This document shows, piece by piece, positions 1-7,193 of a stretch of 16,109 nucleotides of DNA. Numbering within the stretch: the stretch's first letter is position 1; each line of letters begins with the position of its first letter. Below the pieces are notes generated by a model that was given only the letters and a program-made list of their open reading frames with translations, did no database searches and had not been told where the DNA came from. The position numbers were made by a program, and so were the translations under genes. The DNA lies in assembly GCA_013824045.1 (NCBI GenBank), contig PNND01000177.1, positions 1 through 16,109 on the forward strand, written 5' to 3'. Origin of the DNA: Rhodobacter sp. (GTDB lineage: Bacteria; Pseudomonadota; Alphaproteobacteria; Rhodobacterales; Rhodobacteraceae).

Positions 1-166
1 CCATCAGATCCTGAAGGCCGGGCTCAAAGATCGGGATCTCGCCCGCGTTGAGGCGGTCGATCTTGGCGGGGTCCTTGTCGACGCAGACCACATCATGCCC
101 GAAATCGGAGAAACACACCCCGGAGACGAGGCCGACATAGCCTGTCCCGATCATCGCAATCTTCAT
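1..166 (-). CDS. ugd: UDP-glucose 6-dehydrogenase, N-terminal part (gene runs off the left edge)
   Basis: This is the start of a gene whose 3' part lies outside the window; 55 codons are visible. The translation begins [20 protein letters not shown], which carries the Rossmann motif GTGYVG (residues 7-12), and continues with VVCVDKD (end of the second beta strand, with an acidic residue suited to NAD ribose binding) and PIFEPGL. This pattern is characteristic of the UDP-glucose/GDP-mannose dehydrogenase family. UDP-glucose dehydrogenase oxidises UDP-glucose to UDP-glucuronate with two NAD+ in the cytoplasm, a precursor for capsule, exopolysaccharide or modified lipid A. The EPGL wording favours UDP-glucose over GDP-mannose as substrate. 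A galE gene 2.3 kb away supports a nucleotide-sugar setting. The substrate cannot be proven from the N-terminus alone. Confidence 0.9.
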   Translation of the reverse strand, partial: MKIAMIGTGYVGLVSGVCFSDFGHDVVCVDKDPAKIDRLNAGEIPIFEPGLQDLM

Positions 167-237
167 AACTTTGCACCTGTTCCCGATGGGCCTTTGATAC
201 CGCCTGTTTAGGGCAGGGCGATTCGTGCTGTCAAACG

Positions 238-268
238 CCCCCTTTGGTGTTTTGCGAATGCAAAGGGG
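238..268 (-). terminator. Possible hairpin terminator after the DUF2793 gene
   Basis: An 8-bp perfect inverted repeat (CCCCTTTG at 239-246 pairing with CAAAGGGG at 261-268) encloses a 14-nt loop, which can alternatively fold as TTTGC/GCAAA around GAAT (251-264). It lies just past the stop of the minus-strand DUF2793 gene at 282. The tract that follows on the minus strand is not a clean U-run, so it is a weak intrinsic terminator at best. The rest of 167-281 holds the short upstream region of ugd, with nothing else recognised. Confidence 0.35.
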
Positions 269-281
269 TAGGATGGGGGCA

Positions 282-2315
282 TCACAGGACACGCAGCCAG
301 ATGGCGGTGGCGGCGGCAGAGTTGATCTCTGCCGAGGTGAAGCCCCAAGGGGTGGGGGCAGGGCTGGCCCAGGCGACGGTTCGGCGCAGCACCTTGCGGG
401 CGGCTGTCACAGGCAGCGTGCCACCGTTCACATCGGGTGTGGCGGTGATGGGCCATACCGATAGGGTGGCGGTGGAGGAATGGCGGATGCCAAGCCAGAC
501 TGTCCGCCCCTGTCGCAAGGTGAGGGCGACTGTGGCCGATTTGACCCCGATGGTGGAAAGATCGAGATCGGCGGTTTCCAGCAGAAGGGCATCGGGGCGG
601 CCATTGGCATCGCTACCATAGATCAGGATGCGGGCCAGTGCGCCCGCGACGGCCGTGGTGCAGTTGATCATCAGCCGGTCAAGCGTCAGGTCGGCGCGGG
701 GCAGGAAGGGATAGAGGTCCGTGCGCCCGGCGGTCCCGGCCAACGTGCCCAGTGTGCCGCCGCCTGCGCCGGTTGTCGTCAGCACAAGCTCGCCCGGGGG
801 CGGGGTGAGCGAGGGGATGTCCTGCTGGCCATCAAGGCGATGGGTCAGGCCGCCGACATGCGCGCGCAGCTGATCGGTGGTGCCATTGTGCCAGATCATG
901 CCTTCGGACGGGCTTGCGGGATCGGCGGTGAGGCCGTGCAGGATCACGGGTTGCGACAGGGTAAGGCGGCCGGTTGCGGCCTCGGCCATCAGGACGGGGT
1001 GGAAGGCGGTGCCATTGGCGCTGACCGAGAGGGAGAGGTCATCGCTGCCCATCAGGCCGAACTGGGCGCGGGTGGAAAAGCCGGTCTTGAGGCTGATCTG
1101 TGCGGAGTCGGTGGGCGTGGCCTTGTTCAGCGTGGCCTCCATCCCGGCCCCGGCATGGCTGAACAGGACAGCCGTGCTGGCCACGGCAAGGCGGTTGGTG
1201 CTGTCGCCCGTGGCCCCGCCGATGCCCAGCAGGGCGGCGCGGGCCGAGGCGATGCCCATGTCGAATTGCGCGAGCGTCGGGCCGAGGGTGAGGGTGGAGC
1301 CATGGATCGTTGTGCTGCCGGTGGCGGTGGCGAGGGCCGGGCCGAGGGTCAGGGTGGTGGTCGATCCTGCCGCGCCGCCCGTGCCGATGTTGACCGTCTT
1401 GCTGTTGCCCGATGCCGTGGCACCCGAGCCAAGGCCGTAGGTGGTGTTGCTGGTGGACGTGCCGAAGCTGGCGGTTTGCGCCGAGACGGTGAAGGTGCCG
1501 GAGAAGGTTTTGCTGCCGGTGAAGGTTTGGGTGCCGGCAAGGCCTGCGAGTTCGGTCGAGATGTTGGGCAGGGTGAAGTTGCGTTGCGCCCCGGCGGAAA
1601 GGGGCGCGATGTCGATTTGTGCGCGTTTGGCCGGATCGGCGGGGTCGCGCAGTATCAGGGGCGTGGCCGTCAGACCTTCGGGCAGGGTGACGCTGCCACT
1701 GGCGGGGTCGGCGGTCAGCGCCGTGGCGAAGGTGGTTCCATTGCCGCTGACCTTGATGGCGAGGCTGTCATTGCCTGTCAGGCCCAGTTCGGCGCGCCCG
1801 GAATAGGCGGTCTGGAACAGGAGGCTGGCCGTATCCGGGGGGGCGGCCTTGTTGACCTTGATCTGATGGCCCGCACCAGCGTGATCGAAGAGCGATGCGG
1901 CGGAGGACAGGGACAGGCGGTTGACTGCATCGGCGGTGGTGGCAATGCCAAGACGGGGCAGGGTTTCGGGCGGGGTCTGGGCGGCGATCCAAAGGGTGCC
2001 ATCATGGGCGACTGTGGTGCTTTCCGACAGAACCCGCGCCAGCCAGCCGGCACGGGGGGTGACAAAGGCCCATGTGCCGCCCCAGAAGGCAGCGACTTTG
2101 CCCTCTTGCCCTTCCCACAGGCCGGTGGCGGGGGTGGCCACGATGTGGCGGTCGCCCTCGGCGGGTTGGGCGGGGGGGGCGGTGCGGGTGCGGTCGATCA
2201 CTGCGAGATGGACCAGCAGATCGAGCAGGCGGAGCGCCTCGTTATGGGTGACGTGTTTCTGCGCCTGCGCCGGAAGGAGCAGGGGAAGCGACAGGAGCGG
2301 GGTATCGTCGGACAT
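282..2315 (-). CDS. DUF2793 domain protein, tail-fibre/spike-like, with an internal duplication
   Basis: This 677-residue protein starts at the ATG at 2315, preceded by AGAAGG at good spacing; the reading frame stays open further upstream, but those residues look like arginine- and proline-rich noise. Residues about 5-110 match the DUF2793 pattern ([16 protein letters not shown], then [18 protein letters not shown]), a family seen in phage, prophage and gene-transfer-agent proteins. Two related segments follow, about 121-218 and 362-459, each with a G[IL]...NRL... start, HAGAG, NKA.P.D.A and S.NGT.F. Between them lies a Gly/Ser/Thr-rich stretch (about 260-350) with [17 protein letters not shown], typical of trimeric fibre shafts. 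[17 protein letters not shown] (471-487) is another common fibre motif. The C-terminal 150 residues look like a beta-rich head. No chaperone, baseplate, capsid or integrase gene adjoins it. The exact role is unknown; a receptor-binding fibre or spike is inferred. Confidence 0.8.
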   Translation of the reverse strand: MSDDTPLLSLPLLLPAQAQKHVTHNEALRLLDLLVHLAVIDRTRTAPPAQPAEGDRHIVATPATGLWEGQEGKVAAFWGGTWAFVTPRAGWLARVLSESTTVAHDGTLWIAAQTPPETLPRLGIATTADAVNRLSLSSAASLFDHAGAGHQIKVNKAAPPDTASLLFQTAYSGRAELGLTGNDSLAIKVSGNGTTFATALTADPASGSVTLPEGLTATPLILRDPADPAKRAQIDIAPLSAGAQRNFTLPNISTELAGLAGTQTFTGSKTFSGTFTVSAQTASFGTSTSNTTYGLGSGATASGNSKTVNIGTGGAAGSTTTLTLGPALATATGSTTIHGSTLTLGPTLAQFDMGIASARAALLGIGGATGDSTNRLAVASTAVLFSHAGAGMEATLNKATPTDSAQISLKTGFSTRAQFGLMGSDDLSLSVSANGTAFHPVLMAEAATGRLTLSQPVILHGLTADPASPSEGMIWHNGTTDQLRAHVGGLTHRLDGQQDIPSLTPPPGELVLTTTGAGGGTLGTLAGTAGRTDLYPFLPRADLTLDRLMINCTTAVAGALARILIYGSDANGRPDALLLETADLDLSTIGVKSATVALTLRQGRTVWLGIRHSSTATLSVWPITATPDVNGGTLPVTAARKVLRRTVAWASPAPTPWGFTSAEINSAAATAIWLRVL

Positions 2316-2423
2316 CGGGCACCTTCTGGCCAGGGAACTGACCGGAAAGGATCGACGGCGATGGTGAATTGTGTGGAAAGGCGGCGCGCGGTGGGGAAAG
2401 GGCGGGACGGGTGGCATCCCCCT

Positions 2424-2452
2424 TTGTCTTTGCCCGATCAGGCGGTTAGCAT
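2424..2452 (+). promoter_or_regulatory. Candidate sigma-70 promoter of galE
   Basis: TTGTCT (2424-2429) and TAGCAT (2447-2452) are separated by 17 bp, each 4 of 6 to consensus. This would start transcription near 2459, about 27 nt before the galE start. It lies in the 170-bp gap between the divergent DUF2793 and galE genes. No equally good promoter was found for the opposite direction. Confidence 0.35.
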
Positions 2453-2485
2453 AGCAAAAGTGATGAACGGATGGGATGAGGAACC

Positions 2486-3463
2486 GTGGCGCAGCATGTT
2501 CTGGTAACCGGGGGCGCGGGCTATATCGGCGCGCATGCCTGCAAGGCGCTGGCGCGGGCGGGCTATGTGCCGGTCTGTTTCGACAACCTGTCGACGGGCT
2601 GGGAGGCGGCGGTGAAGTTCGGGCCGCTGGAGCAGGGCGACCTGATGGATCGCGCGGCGATTGATGCAGCGCTGGCGCGTTGGAAGCCCATCGCGGTGAT
2701 GCATTTCGCGGCACTGTCGCTGGTGGGTGAGTCGATGTCGGACCCCGGGCGCTATTGGCGGGTGAATGTGGGCGGCGCGCTGAACCTGATCGAAGCCTGT
2801 GTGGCGGCGGGGGTGGAAAGGTTCGTCTTTTCGTCCACTTGCGCGACCTATGGCGATCAGGATGGGGTGGTGCTGAATGAGGATACGCCGCAGCGGCCGA
2901 TCAATGCCTATGGGGCATCCAAGCTGGCGATCGAGCAGATGCTGGGGAATTTCGGGGCGAGCCATGGGCTGCAATCGGTGATCTTTCGCTATTTCAACGT
3001 GGCGGGGGCAGACCCGGAGGGCGAGGTGGGTGAGCGGCACGAGCCGGAGACGCATCTGATCCCGCTGATGCTGGATGCGATTGAGGGCAAGCGCGCGGCG
3101 CTGACGGTGTTCGGGCAGGATTACCCGACGGCGGATGGCACCTGCGTGCGGGATTATGTGCATGTGACCGATCTGGCCGAGGCGCATGTGCGGGGGTTGC
3201 GCTGGCTTGAGGCGGGCAAGGGGAGCCGGGTGTTCTGTCTGGGGACCGGGACCGGGTATTCGGTGCGCGAGGTGCTGGACCACGCGCGGGTGGTGACGAA
3301 TCGCGCCGTGCCGGTGGTCGAAGGCGCGCGGCGGGCCGGGGATGCGGCGGCGCTGGTCTGCGGTTCGGCGCGGGCGCGGGATGAATTGGGCTGGGAGCCG
3401 GAGCGGGGGCTGGAGGCGATGATCGGCGATGCGTGGCGCTGGTCACAGGGCGGGGGGTTCTGA
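2486..3463 (+). CDS. galE: UDP-glucose 4-epimerase
   Basis: The 325-residue product interconverts UDP-glucose and UDP-galactose in the cytoplasm using tightly bound NAD, feeding galactose use and galactose-containing surface polysaccharides. It is an extended short-chain dehydrogenase: the NAD motif TGGAGYIG is at residues 8-15, FDNLSTG at 32-38, the serine/threonine motif FSSTCATYG at 115-123, and the catalytic pair Y142 and K146 in YGASK. RYFNVAGADPEGEVGE (168-183) and the VRDYVHVTDLA segment (221-231) are standard GalE signatures. The start is a GTG, chosen because GATGAGGAA sits just upstream and because the nucleotide-binding strand follows at once. Length is close to the usual 325-340. 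It is divergent from the DUF2793 gene and convergent with the gntR-type gene, so it seems to be a single-gene unit. Confidence 0.95.
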   Translation: MAQHVLVTGGAGYIGAHACKALARAGYVPVCFDNLSTGWEAAVKFGPLEQGDLMDRAAIDAALARWKPIAVMHFAALSLVGESMSDPGRYWRVNVGGALNLIEACVAAGVERFVFSSTCATYGDQDGVVLNEDTPQRPINAYGASKLAIEQMLGNFGASHGLQSVIFRYFNVAGADPEGEVGERHEPETHLIPLMLDAIEGKRAALTVFGQDYPTADGTCVRDYVHVTDLAEAHVRGLRWLEAGKGSRVFCLGTGTGYSVREVLDHARVVTNRAVPVVEGARRAGDAAALVCGSARARDELGWEPERGLEAMIGDAWRWSQGGGF

Positions 3464-3524
3464 GGGGGTCTTGCCGGAAGCGGCGGGTGCCTTGGCCGGT
3501 CTTGACTGTGCGTCGGTTGGCGAG

Positions 3525-4544
3525 TCAGCCGGTTGATTGCCGGATCAGGAGTTCCGGTGAAATGGCGATCCGGGCTGGCGTGACCTGCCGCCCGTCGAGC
3601 ACGTCAAGGATCAGGGCGGCCGTGCGCGCGCCGATATCGTTTGGGAACGGGTTGATCGTGGTCAGCGCCGGAACGGCGATCCCGGCGATTTCGTAATCGC
3701 CGAAGCCGGCAATCCAGAGCTTGCCCGGCACGGCGACCCCGCGTCTTTGGCATTCGGTCAGGGCACCGAAGGCCGACAGGTCGGAGACGCAGATCACCGC
3801 CTGCGTGTCGGGGAGGGTTTCCAGCAGACGCCCCATCGCCGCGGCCCCTTCGCGGATCGAAATCGGCGGGGCACCAGCGGCGATCAGGCGGGTGGTGGCA
3901 TCCAGCCCATGCGCCTGCATCGCGGCGATGAAGCCCGCGCGGCGGTCGGCCCCGCGGGTATCGCGGCTTGCGTCGCCGCCGATGAAGGCGATGCGCGTCA
4001 GACCCTGCGCCACGAAATGATCCACCATGCCGCGCACCGCATCCGCGTTGGAAAAGCCGATGACATGGCCGATGGGGTTCTCCGGCAGGTCCCAGGTTTC
4101 GATCACCGGGATGCCTGCGTTTTCCAGCATTCTCCGGGCGCGTGGGGTGTGGCGGCCGCCTGTCACGACAATCGCTTCGGGGCGGCGGCGCAGGAACTGT
4201 TCGATCAGGCGCTCTTCTTCCGCCATGTCATAATCGGTGTAACCCAGCAGGATCTGGAGCCCGCGCGGCTTGAGCCCTTCGGACAGGCCGCGCACGGTTT
4301 CGGCGAAGTTGGCATTGTTGATCGAGGGGATGGTGACGGCGATGAAATCGGTCTTTTGCGACCGCAGGTTCGAGGCCGTGCTGTCGAACACATAGCCCAG
4401 ATCATCCGCGGCCTTCAGGATCGTATCCCGCGTTGCGCTGCTGACCGAACTGTCTGCCTTGAATGCCCGGCTGACCGTCATGGGCGATACGCCGGCGAGA
4501 CGGGCGACATCGGCCATTGTCGGAGACTTGCGGACGGTGGTCAT
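3525..4544 (-). CDS. gntR: LacI-family repressor, GntR (gluconate) type
   Basis: This 339-residue regulator has the LacI-type helix-turn-helix near residues 9-30 (MADVARLAGVSPMTVSRAFK) with the hinge after it, then a periplasmic-binding-protein-like sensor domain to the C-terminus. The family binds palindromic operators as dimers and releases them on ligand binding. The stretch GGRHTPRARRMLENAGIPVIETWD resembles the sensor domain of E. coli GntR/IdnR as recalled, and the gene closes an operon with gluconokinase and a gluconate 5-dehydrogenase-type enzyme. Gluconate, idonate or a keto-derivative is therefore the inferred effector. It lies 51 bp after the preceding gene and its tail converges on galE. 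No operator was found directly in front of it, so it is probably controlled from the operon promoter at 7130-7158. Confidence 0.88.
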   Translation of the reverse strand: MTTVRKSPTMADVARLAGVSPMTVSRAFKADSSVSSATRDTILKAADDLGYVFDSTASNLRSQKTDFIAVTIPSINNANFAETVRGLSEGLKPRGLQILLGYTDYDMAEEERLIEQFLRRRPEAIVVTGGRHTPRARRMLENAGIPVIETWDLPENPIGHVIGFSNADAVRGMVDHFVAQGLTRIAFIGGDASRDTRGADRRAGFIAAMQAHGLDATTRLIAAGAPPISIREGAAAMGRLLETLPDTQAVICVSDLSAFGALTECQRRGVAVPGKLWIAGFGDYEIAGIAVPALTTINPFPNDIGARTAALILDVLDGRQVTPARIAISPELLIRQSTG

Positions 4545-4595
4545 GACGCCTGTCTACCCTTGGCGCGGGTGAAAATCCAGCGTTGCGAAACGCGC

Positions 4596-4931
4596 TCAGG
4601 CCGGGGCAAAGCTGTGGGCGGTGGTGACATGGTGATGGATGCGCCCGGTGAAGAAGCGCGCGAGCACCGCTTCGGTTGCGGCGCGGCCTTCCTTGCGGAT
4701 CGGATGATCGAGGAACGCGTCGACCGTGGCGCGATCGGGCCAGTCGATGGCAAGGATCAGCGGAAATTCGGGTGCGCCCGCGTCGCGGTCATCGGCAAAG
4801 GTGACGTGGATCGCCAGCGCGCCGGGAAAGCGGCGCCAGACGGGCAGAAGCTCGGCCATCACGGCGGCGCGGAAGGCATCGGTCTGGCCGGGATGGACGC
4901 TTCCTTCGAACAGGGCATAGCGGGTGAGCAT
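4596..4931 (-). CDS. Small dimeric alpha/beta-barrel-like protein (function unknown)
   Basis: The product is 111 residues. The pattern of a beta strand (RYALFEGSV), a helix (TDAFRAAVMAELLPVWRRFP), a second strand (ALAIHVTFADD), a third strand (LILAIDWPD) and a second helix (RATVDAFLDHP) fits the ferredoxin-like fold of antibiotic-biosynthesis-monooxygenase or related dimeric alpha/beta-barrel proteins. The C-terminus carries a histidine cluster (GRIHHHVTTAH). The start at 4931 is supported by AAAGGA upstream. It sits 21 bp after the beta-hydroxyacid dehydrogenase gene and 51 bp before gntR, so it belongs to the same operon. Proteins of this fold include small oxygenases, isomerases and mutarotase-like enzymes. 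No catalytic residue can be assigned; a role in aldonate or lactone chemistry is only inferred from context. Confidence 0.75.
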   Translation of the reverse strand: MLTRYALFEGSVHPGQTDAFRAAVMAELLPVWRRFPGALAIHVTFADDRDAGAPEFPLILAIDWPDRATVDAFLDHPIRKEGRAATEAVLARFFTGRIHHHVTTAHSFAPA

Positions 4932-4952
4932 CGGGGCGGGTCCTTTCGCGGA

Positions 4953-5834
4953 TTATGAGGGCCGTTTCGAGACGGCGAAGAATTCCATCAGGGCTGCCTG
5001 ATCTTCGCCGCCAAGCCCGGCCGATGTGAGCAATCTGTGGATTTCGGCGCAAAGGGCGGTCAGCGGCATGGGCGTGTTGGTCAGCCGGGCCAGATCGGCG
5101 GCGCCGTTCAGATCCTTGACCATATTGTCGATGCGCCCGGTGCGGCGATAATCGCGGGTGGCGAAGCGGGGCATGTATTCCTGCAGGATCGCCGAGTCGG
5201 CGCGGCCGCCGCGCAGGGCTTGGGGGATCATTGCTGCATCTACCCCGGCGGCTTCGGCGAGGGCTGTCGCTTCGGCCACGGCGAGAAAGCCGAGGCCGCA
5301 GAGCACCTGATTGATCAGCTTGGTGGTTTGGCCTGCCCCAGGGCCGCCCATTCTGGTCTGGTTCGAGGCGACCTTGGCGAGAAGTGACTGGGCAGTGGCC
5401 ACATCTTCGGGCGCACCGCCCTGCATCAGGGTCAACTCGCCCGTGGCGGCCTTTGGGATGCCACCGGAGAGTGGGCTGTCAACCCAGCCCAAGCCTTTGG
5501 CGGCGGCATCGGCTGCAAGGGACCTTGTCGCTGCGGGGTCGATCGAGGACATGTCGATGATCAGCGTGCCGGGGGCGGCGCCTTCGGCCACGCCAGCAGG
5601 GCCGAAGACGGCGGCACGCACGATATGGGCCGCGTTGAGCGACAGGATGACGGCGCGCGCGCCCTTTGCCGCTTCGGCCGCAGAGGTGGCGGCTGTCGCG
5701 CCTGCGGCCACCAGCGGGGCGAGCTTGGCGGGATCAAGGTCGAAGACCACAAGGGGTGTGCCGGTTGCCACCAGACGCGCGCCGATGGCCCCGCCCATTG
5801 CACCTGCGCCGATCAGGGCGATTTTCTGGGTCAT
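4953..5834 (-). CDS. NAD(P)-dependent beta-hydroxyacid dehydrogenase (3-hydroxyisobutyrate dehydrogenase family)
   Basis: This 293-residue enzyme has the N-terminal Rossmann motif GAGAMG (residues 9-14), the substrate-binding motif DSPLSGG (119-125) and the catalytic lysine K172 in GAGQTTKLINQ, followed by an all-helical C-terminal half. This is the signature of 3-hydroxyisobutyrate, tartronate semialdehyde and related beta-hydroxyacid dehydrogenases, and length is normal for that group rather than for true 6-phosphogluconate dehydrogenase (about 470). Its start overlaps the gluconokinase stop (ATGA, 5831-5834), implying translational coupling. In a gluconate operon its substrate could be a sugar acid or a three- to four-carbon hydroxyacid, but the sequence does not say which. 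FDLDP (31-35) at the end of the second strand suggests NAD rather than NADP. Confidence 0.85.
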   Translation of the reverse strand: MTQKIALIGAGAMGGAIGARLVATGTPLVVFDLDPAKLAPLVAAGATAATSAAEAAKGARAVILSLNAAHIVRAAVFGPAGVAEGAAPGTLIIDMSSIDPAATRSLAADAAAKGLGWVDSPLSGGIPKAATGELTLMQGGAPEDVATAQSLLAKVASNQTRMGGPGAGQTTKLINQVLCGLGFLAVAEATALAEAAGVDAAMIPQALRGGRADSAILQEYMPRFATRDYRRTGRIDNMVKDLNGAADLARLTNTPMPLTALCAEIHRLLTSAGLGGEDQAALMEFFAVSKRPS

Positions 5835-6331
5835 CGGTGCAATCCTTCGGCGGCAGTGGCAATGATCGCGGCAAGGGGCTGGTCGATGTCGATGGTCACC
5901 GCCTCATCCGGGCCGGGGGGTTCCAAGGCGGCAAGCTGGCTGTCCAAGAGGCTGAGCGGCATGTAGTGGCCGGAGCGGACAGACATCCTTTGGGCGATCA
6001 GATCACGGTGACCTGACAGATGGACAAAGACGACAGGCCCGCCCGCACCGGCCCGCAGGCGATCCCGGTAGGTGCGGCGCAAGGCGGAGCAGCCGACAAT
6101 CACGGGCGCATTATGGGCGAGCACCGCGGCCACGCGGTCAAGCCACGGCCAGCGATCGGCATCGGTCAAGGGTTGGCCTGCGCGCATCTTTTCCACATTC
6201 GCGGCCGGATGCAGATCATCGCCATCGCGGTAGGGAATGCCGAGGCGCAGTGAAAGCCCCTCGCCCACTGAGGACTTGCCGCAGCCGGAGACACCCATGA
6301 TGACGACGCGAAGACCGCGCGGGGCTGTCAT
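5831..6331 (-). CDS. gntK: Gluconokinase (GntK type)
   Basis: The 166-residue cytoplasmic kinase phosphorylates D-gluconate with ATP to 6-phosphogluconate, the entry to the Entner-Doudoroff or pentose phosphate route. It shows the P-loop GVSGCGKSS (13-21), the conserved GDDLHPAANVEKM segment (37-49), PLTDADRWPWL (54-64), CSALRRTYRDRLR (81-93) and the signature SGHYMPLSLLDSQ (120-132) with LEPP after it. All are standard in the thermoresistant gluconokinase family, and length is typical. The start at 6331 overlaps the stop of the upstream SDR gene (ATGA, 6328-6331), and its own stop overlaps the next start in the same way, so three genes are tightly coupled. Longer in-frame starts would extend into the SDR gene and are not credible. 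Confidence 0.95.
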   Translation of the reverse strand: MTAPRGLRVVIMGVSGCGKSSVGEGLSLRLGIPYRDGDDLHPAANVEKMRAGQPLTDADRWPWLDRVAAVLAHNAPVIVGCSALRRTYRDRLRAGAGGPVVFVHLSGHRDLIAQRMSVRSGHYMPLSLLDSQLAALEPPGPDEAVTIDIDQPLAAIIATAAEGLHR

Positions 6332-7083
6332 AGCGACGCCGTGATGCCGCCATCCACATAAAGGATGTGCCCGTTGATGAAGCTTGCGGCGTCGGAGGCG
6401 AGGAAGATGCAGGCCCCCTGCAATTCTTCGACCCGGCCCCAGCGTCCGGCGGGGGTGCGTTTTTCCAACCATGCAGAGAAGGCCGGGTCTGCGACCAGCG
6501 CGGCGTTGAGGGGGGTGTCAAAGTAGCCCGGCGCGATGGCGTTGCAGTTCAGACCGTGCTTGGCCCAATCGGTGGCCATGCCTTTGGTCAGGTTGCCGAC
6601 TGCCCCCTTCGTTGCCGTGTAGGGCGCAATGGAGGGGCGGGCGAGGGCGGTTTGAACGCTTGCGATGTTGATGATCTTGCCCGCGCGCCGGGCGATCATG
6701 TGGCGGGCAACGGCCTGACCGACATGGAACACCGAGGCGATATTGGTCTGCAACAAGCGTTCGAAGGCATCGGGGGGGAAGTCTTCGAGCGGCGCGCGAT
6801 GCTGCATCCCGGCATTGTTGACCAGAATGTCGATGGGTTTTCCCGTGGCCTCGAACGCATCCACGGCGGCGCGGACGGTGGCATGGTCGGTGGCATCGAA
6901 GGGCAGGGTCTCGGCCCCCGGGATGCGGGCTGCAGCGGCGGCAAGTCTGGCTTCGTCACGACCGTTCAGCACGACCAGGGCGCCAGCCGCCGCAAGCCCT
7001 TCGGCCAGCGCAAAGCCGATCCCTTGCGAAGACCCGGTGATCAGCGCGCGCCGCCCCGTCAGATCGAAAAGCCCGTATCCCAA
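6328..7083 (-). CDS. idnO: Gluconate 5-dehydrogenase-type short-chain dehydrogenase
   Basis: This 251-residue SDR most likely reduces 5-keto-D-gluconate to D-gluconate reversibly with NAD(P)H. The cofactor motif TGSSQGIG is at 16-23, NNAG at 89-92, and the catalytic tetrad is N114, S142, Y155 and K159. The opening LFDLTGRRALITGSSQGIG and the stretch LNCNAIAPGYFDTPLNAAL (178-196) are typical of gluconate 5-dehydrogenases. No suitable ATG exists near the N-terminus. The start is taken as a TTG at 7083, since AAAGGAAG lies 6-7 nt upstream and the family begins just before LFDLTG. It is the first gene of the minus operon, followed by gntK with a 4-base overlap. Idonate dehydrogenase on the opposite strand makes the product it would consume. 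Other 2-keto or 5-keto sugar acids remain possible. Confidence 0.88.
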   Translation of the reverse strand: MGYGLFDLTGRRALITGSSQGIGFALAEGLAAAGALVVLNGRDEARLAAAAARIPGAETLPFDATDHATVRAAVDAFEATGKPIDILVNNAGMQHRAPLEDFPPDAFERLLQTNIASVFHVGQAVARHMIARRAGKIINIASVQTALARPSIAPYTATKGAVGNLTKGMATDWAKHGLNCNAIAPGYFDTPLNAALVADPAFSAWLEKRTPAGRWGRVEELQGACIFLASDAASFINGHILYVDGGITASL

Positions 7084-7107
7084 GGTTTGCTTCCTTTCAG
7101 TTCGCTC

Positions 7108-7137
7108 TCGACAAGTGCGATTGCCTCTGTTTATGTT
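7108..7137 (+). promoter_or_regulatory. Candidate promoter for the hydroxyacid dehydrogenase-idnD operon
   Basis: TCGACA (7108-7113, 5 of 6) and TATGTT (7132-7137, 4 of 6) are 18 bp apart. The predicted start is near 7144, giving a leader of about 50 nt. The -10 region overlaps both the operator at 7133-7148 and the opposing promoter. Confidence 0.4.
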
Positions 7138-7158
7138 ATCGTTAACATCGACTGTCAA
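7130..7158 (-). promoter_or_regulatory. Candidate promoter for the idnO-gntK-gntR operon
   Basis: On the minus strand a perfect TTGACA (7158-7153) is followed after 17 bp by CATAAA (7135-7130, 4 of 6). Transcription would begin near 7123, about 40 nt before the TTG start. The operator lies inside the spacer and the first bases of the -10. A second TTGACA occurs 17 bp further upstream (7175-7170). Confidence 0.5.
7133..7148. promoter_or_regulatory. GntR/IdnR-type operator, best copy (O1)
   Basis: ATGTTATCGTTAACAT is a 16-bp palindrome with one mismatched pair around a central CG, the form expected for LacI-family GntR/IdnR regulators. It sits in the 110-bp gap between two divergent operons and covers both predicted -10 regions, so one bound dimer could repress both directions. 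Confidence 0.75.
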
Positions 7159-7178
7159 GCCATCAGAACTGTCAAGCC
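7151..7178. repeat. Exact 11-bp direct repeat beside operator O1
   Basis: ACTGTCAAGCC occurs at 7151-7161 and again at 7168-7178, separated by 6 bp (17-bp period). Each copy contains the complement of TTGACA, so the minus strand carries two -35-like hexamers 17 bp apart. Only the inner copy has a well-placed -10. Confidence 0.7.
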
Positions 7179-7193
7179 GGGATCGAACAGACC

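Noticed and set aside
282..2315. Prophage
   Set aside because: Only one fibre-like gene is present; no integrase, capsid, terminase, lysis or attachment site was seen on either side.
480..2507. A 675-codon open frame on the plus strand opposite the DUF2793 gene
   Set aside because: Its translation is glycine- and arginine-rich with no domain pattern, and it mirrors the codon bias of the gene on the other strand. Long antisense frames are common at this GC content.
2496..2512. GGTAACCGG near the galE start as a further operator copy
   Set aside because: It lacks the second half-site and is within coding sequence for the conserved VTGGAGYIG motif, which explains it.
2316..2714. N-terminal extension of the DUF2793 frame into the galE region
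   Set aside because: The extra 133 residues are proline/arginine-rich noise overlapping galE; the ATG at 2315 has a good ribosome site and begins the DUF2793 domain.
4580..4595. Inverted repeat GCGTT/AACGC between the small barrel gene and gntR as a terminator
   Set aside because: The stem is only 5 bp with no U-tract, and the flanking genes are co-directional and likely co-transcribed.
3747..4958. A 403-codon plus-strand frame opposite gntR and the small barrel protein
   Set aside because: It lies antisense to two genes with clear family signatures and shows low-complexity composition without recognisable motifs.
4953..5834. 6-phosphogluconate dehydrogenase (gnd)
   Set aside because: The length (293 residues) and the DSPLSGG / GAGQTTKLINQ motifs match the shorter beta-hydroxyacid dehydrogenases; the long C-terminal domain of true Gnd is missing.
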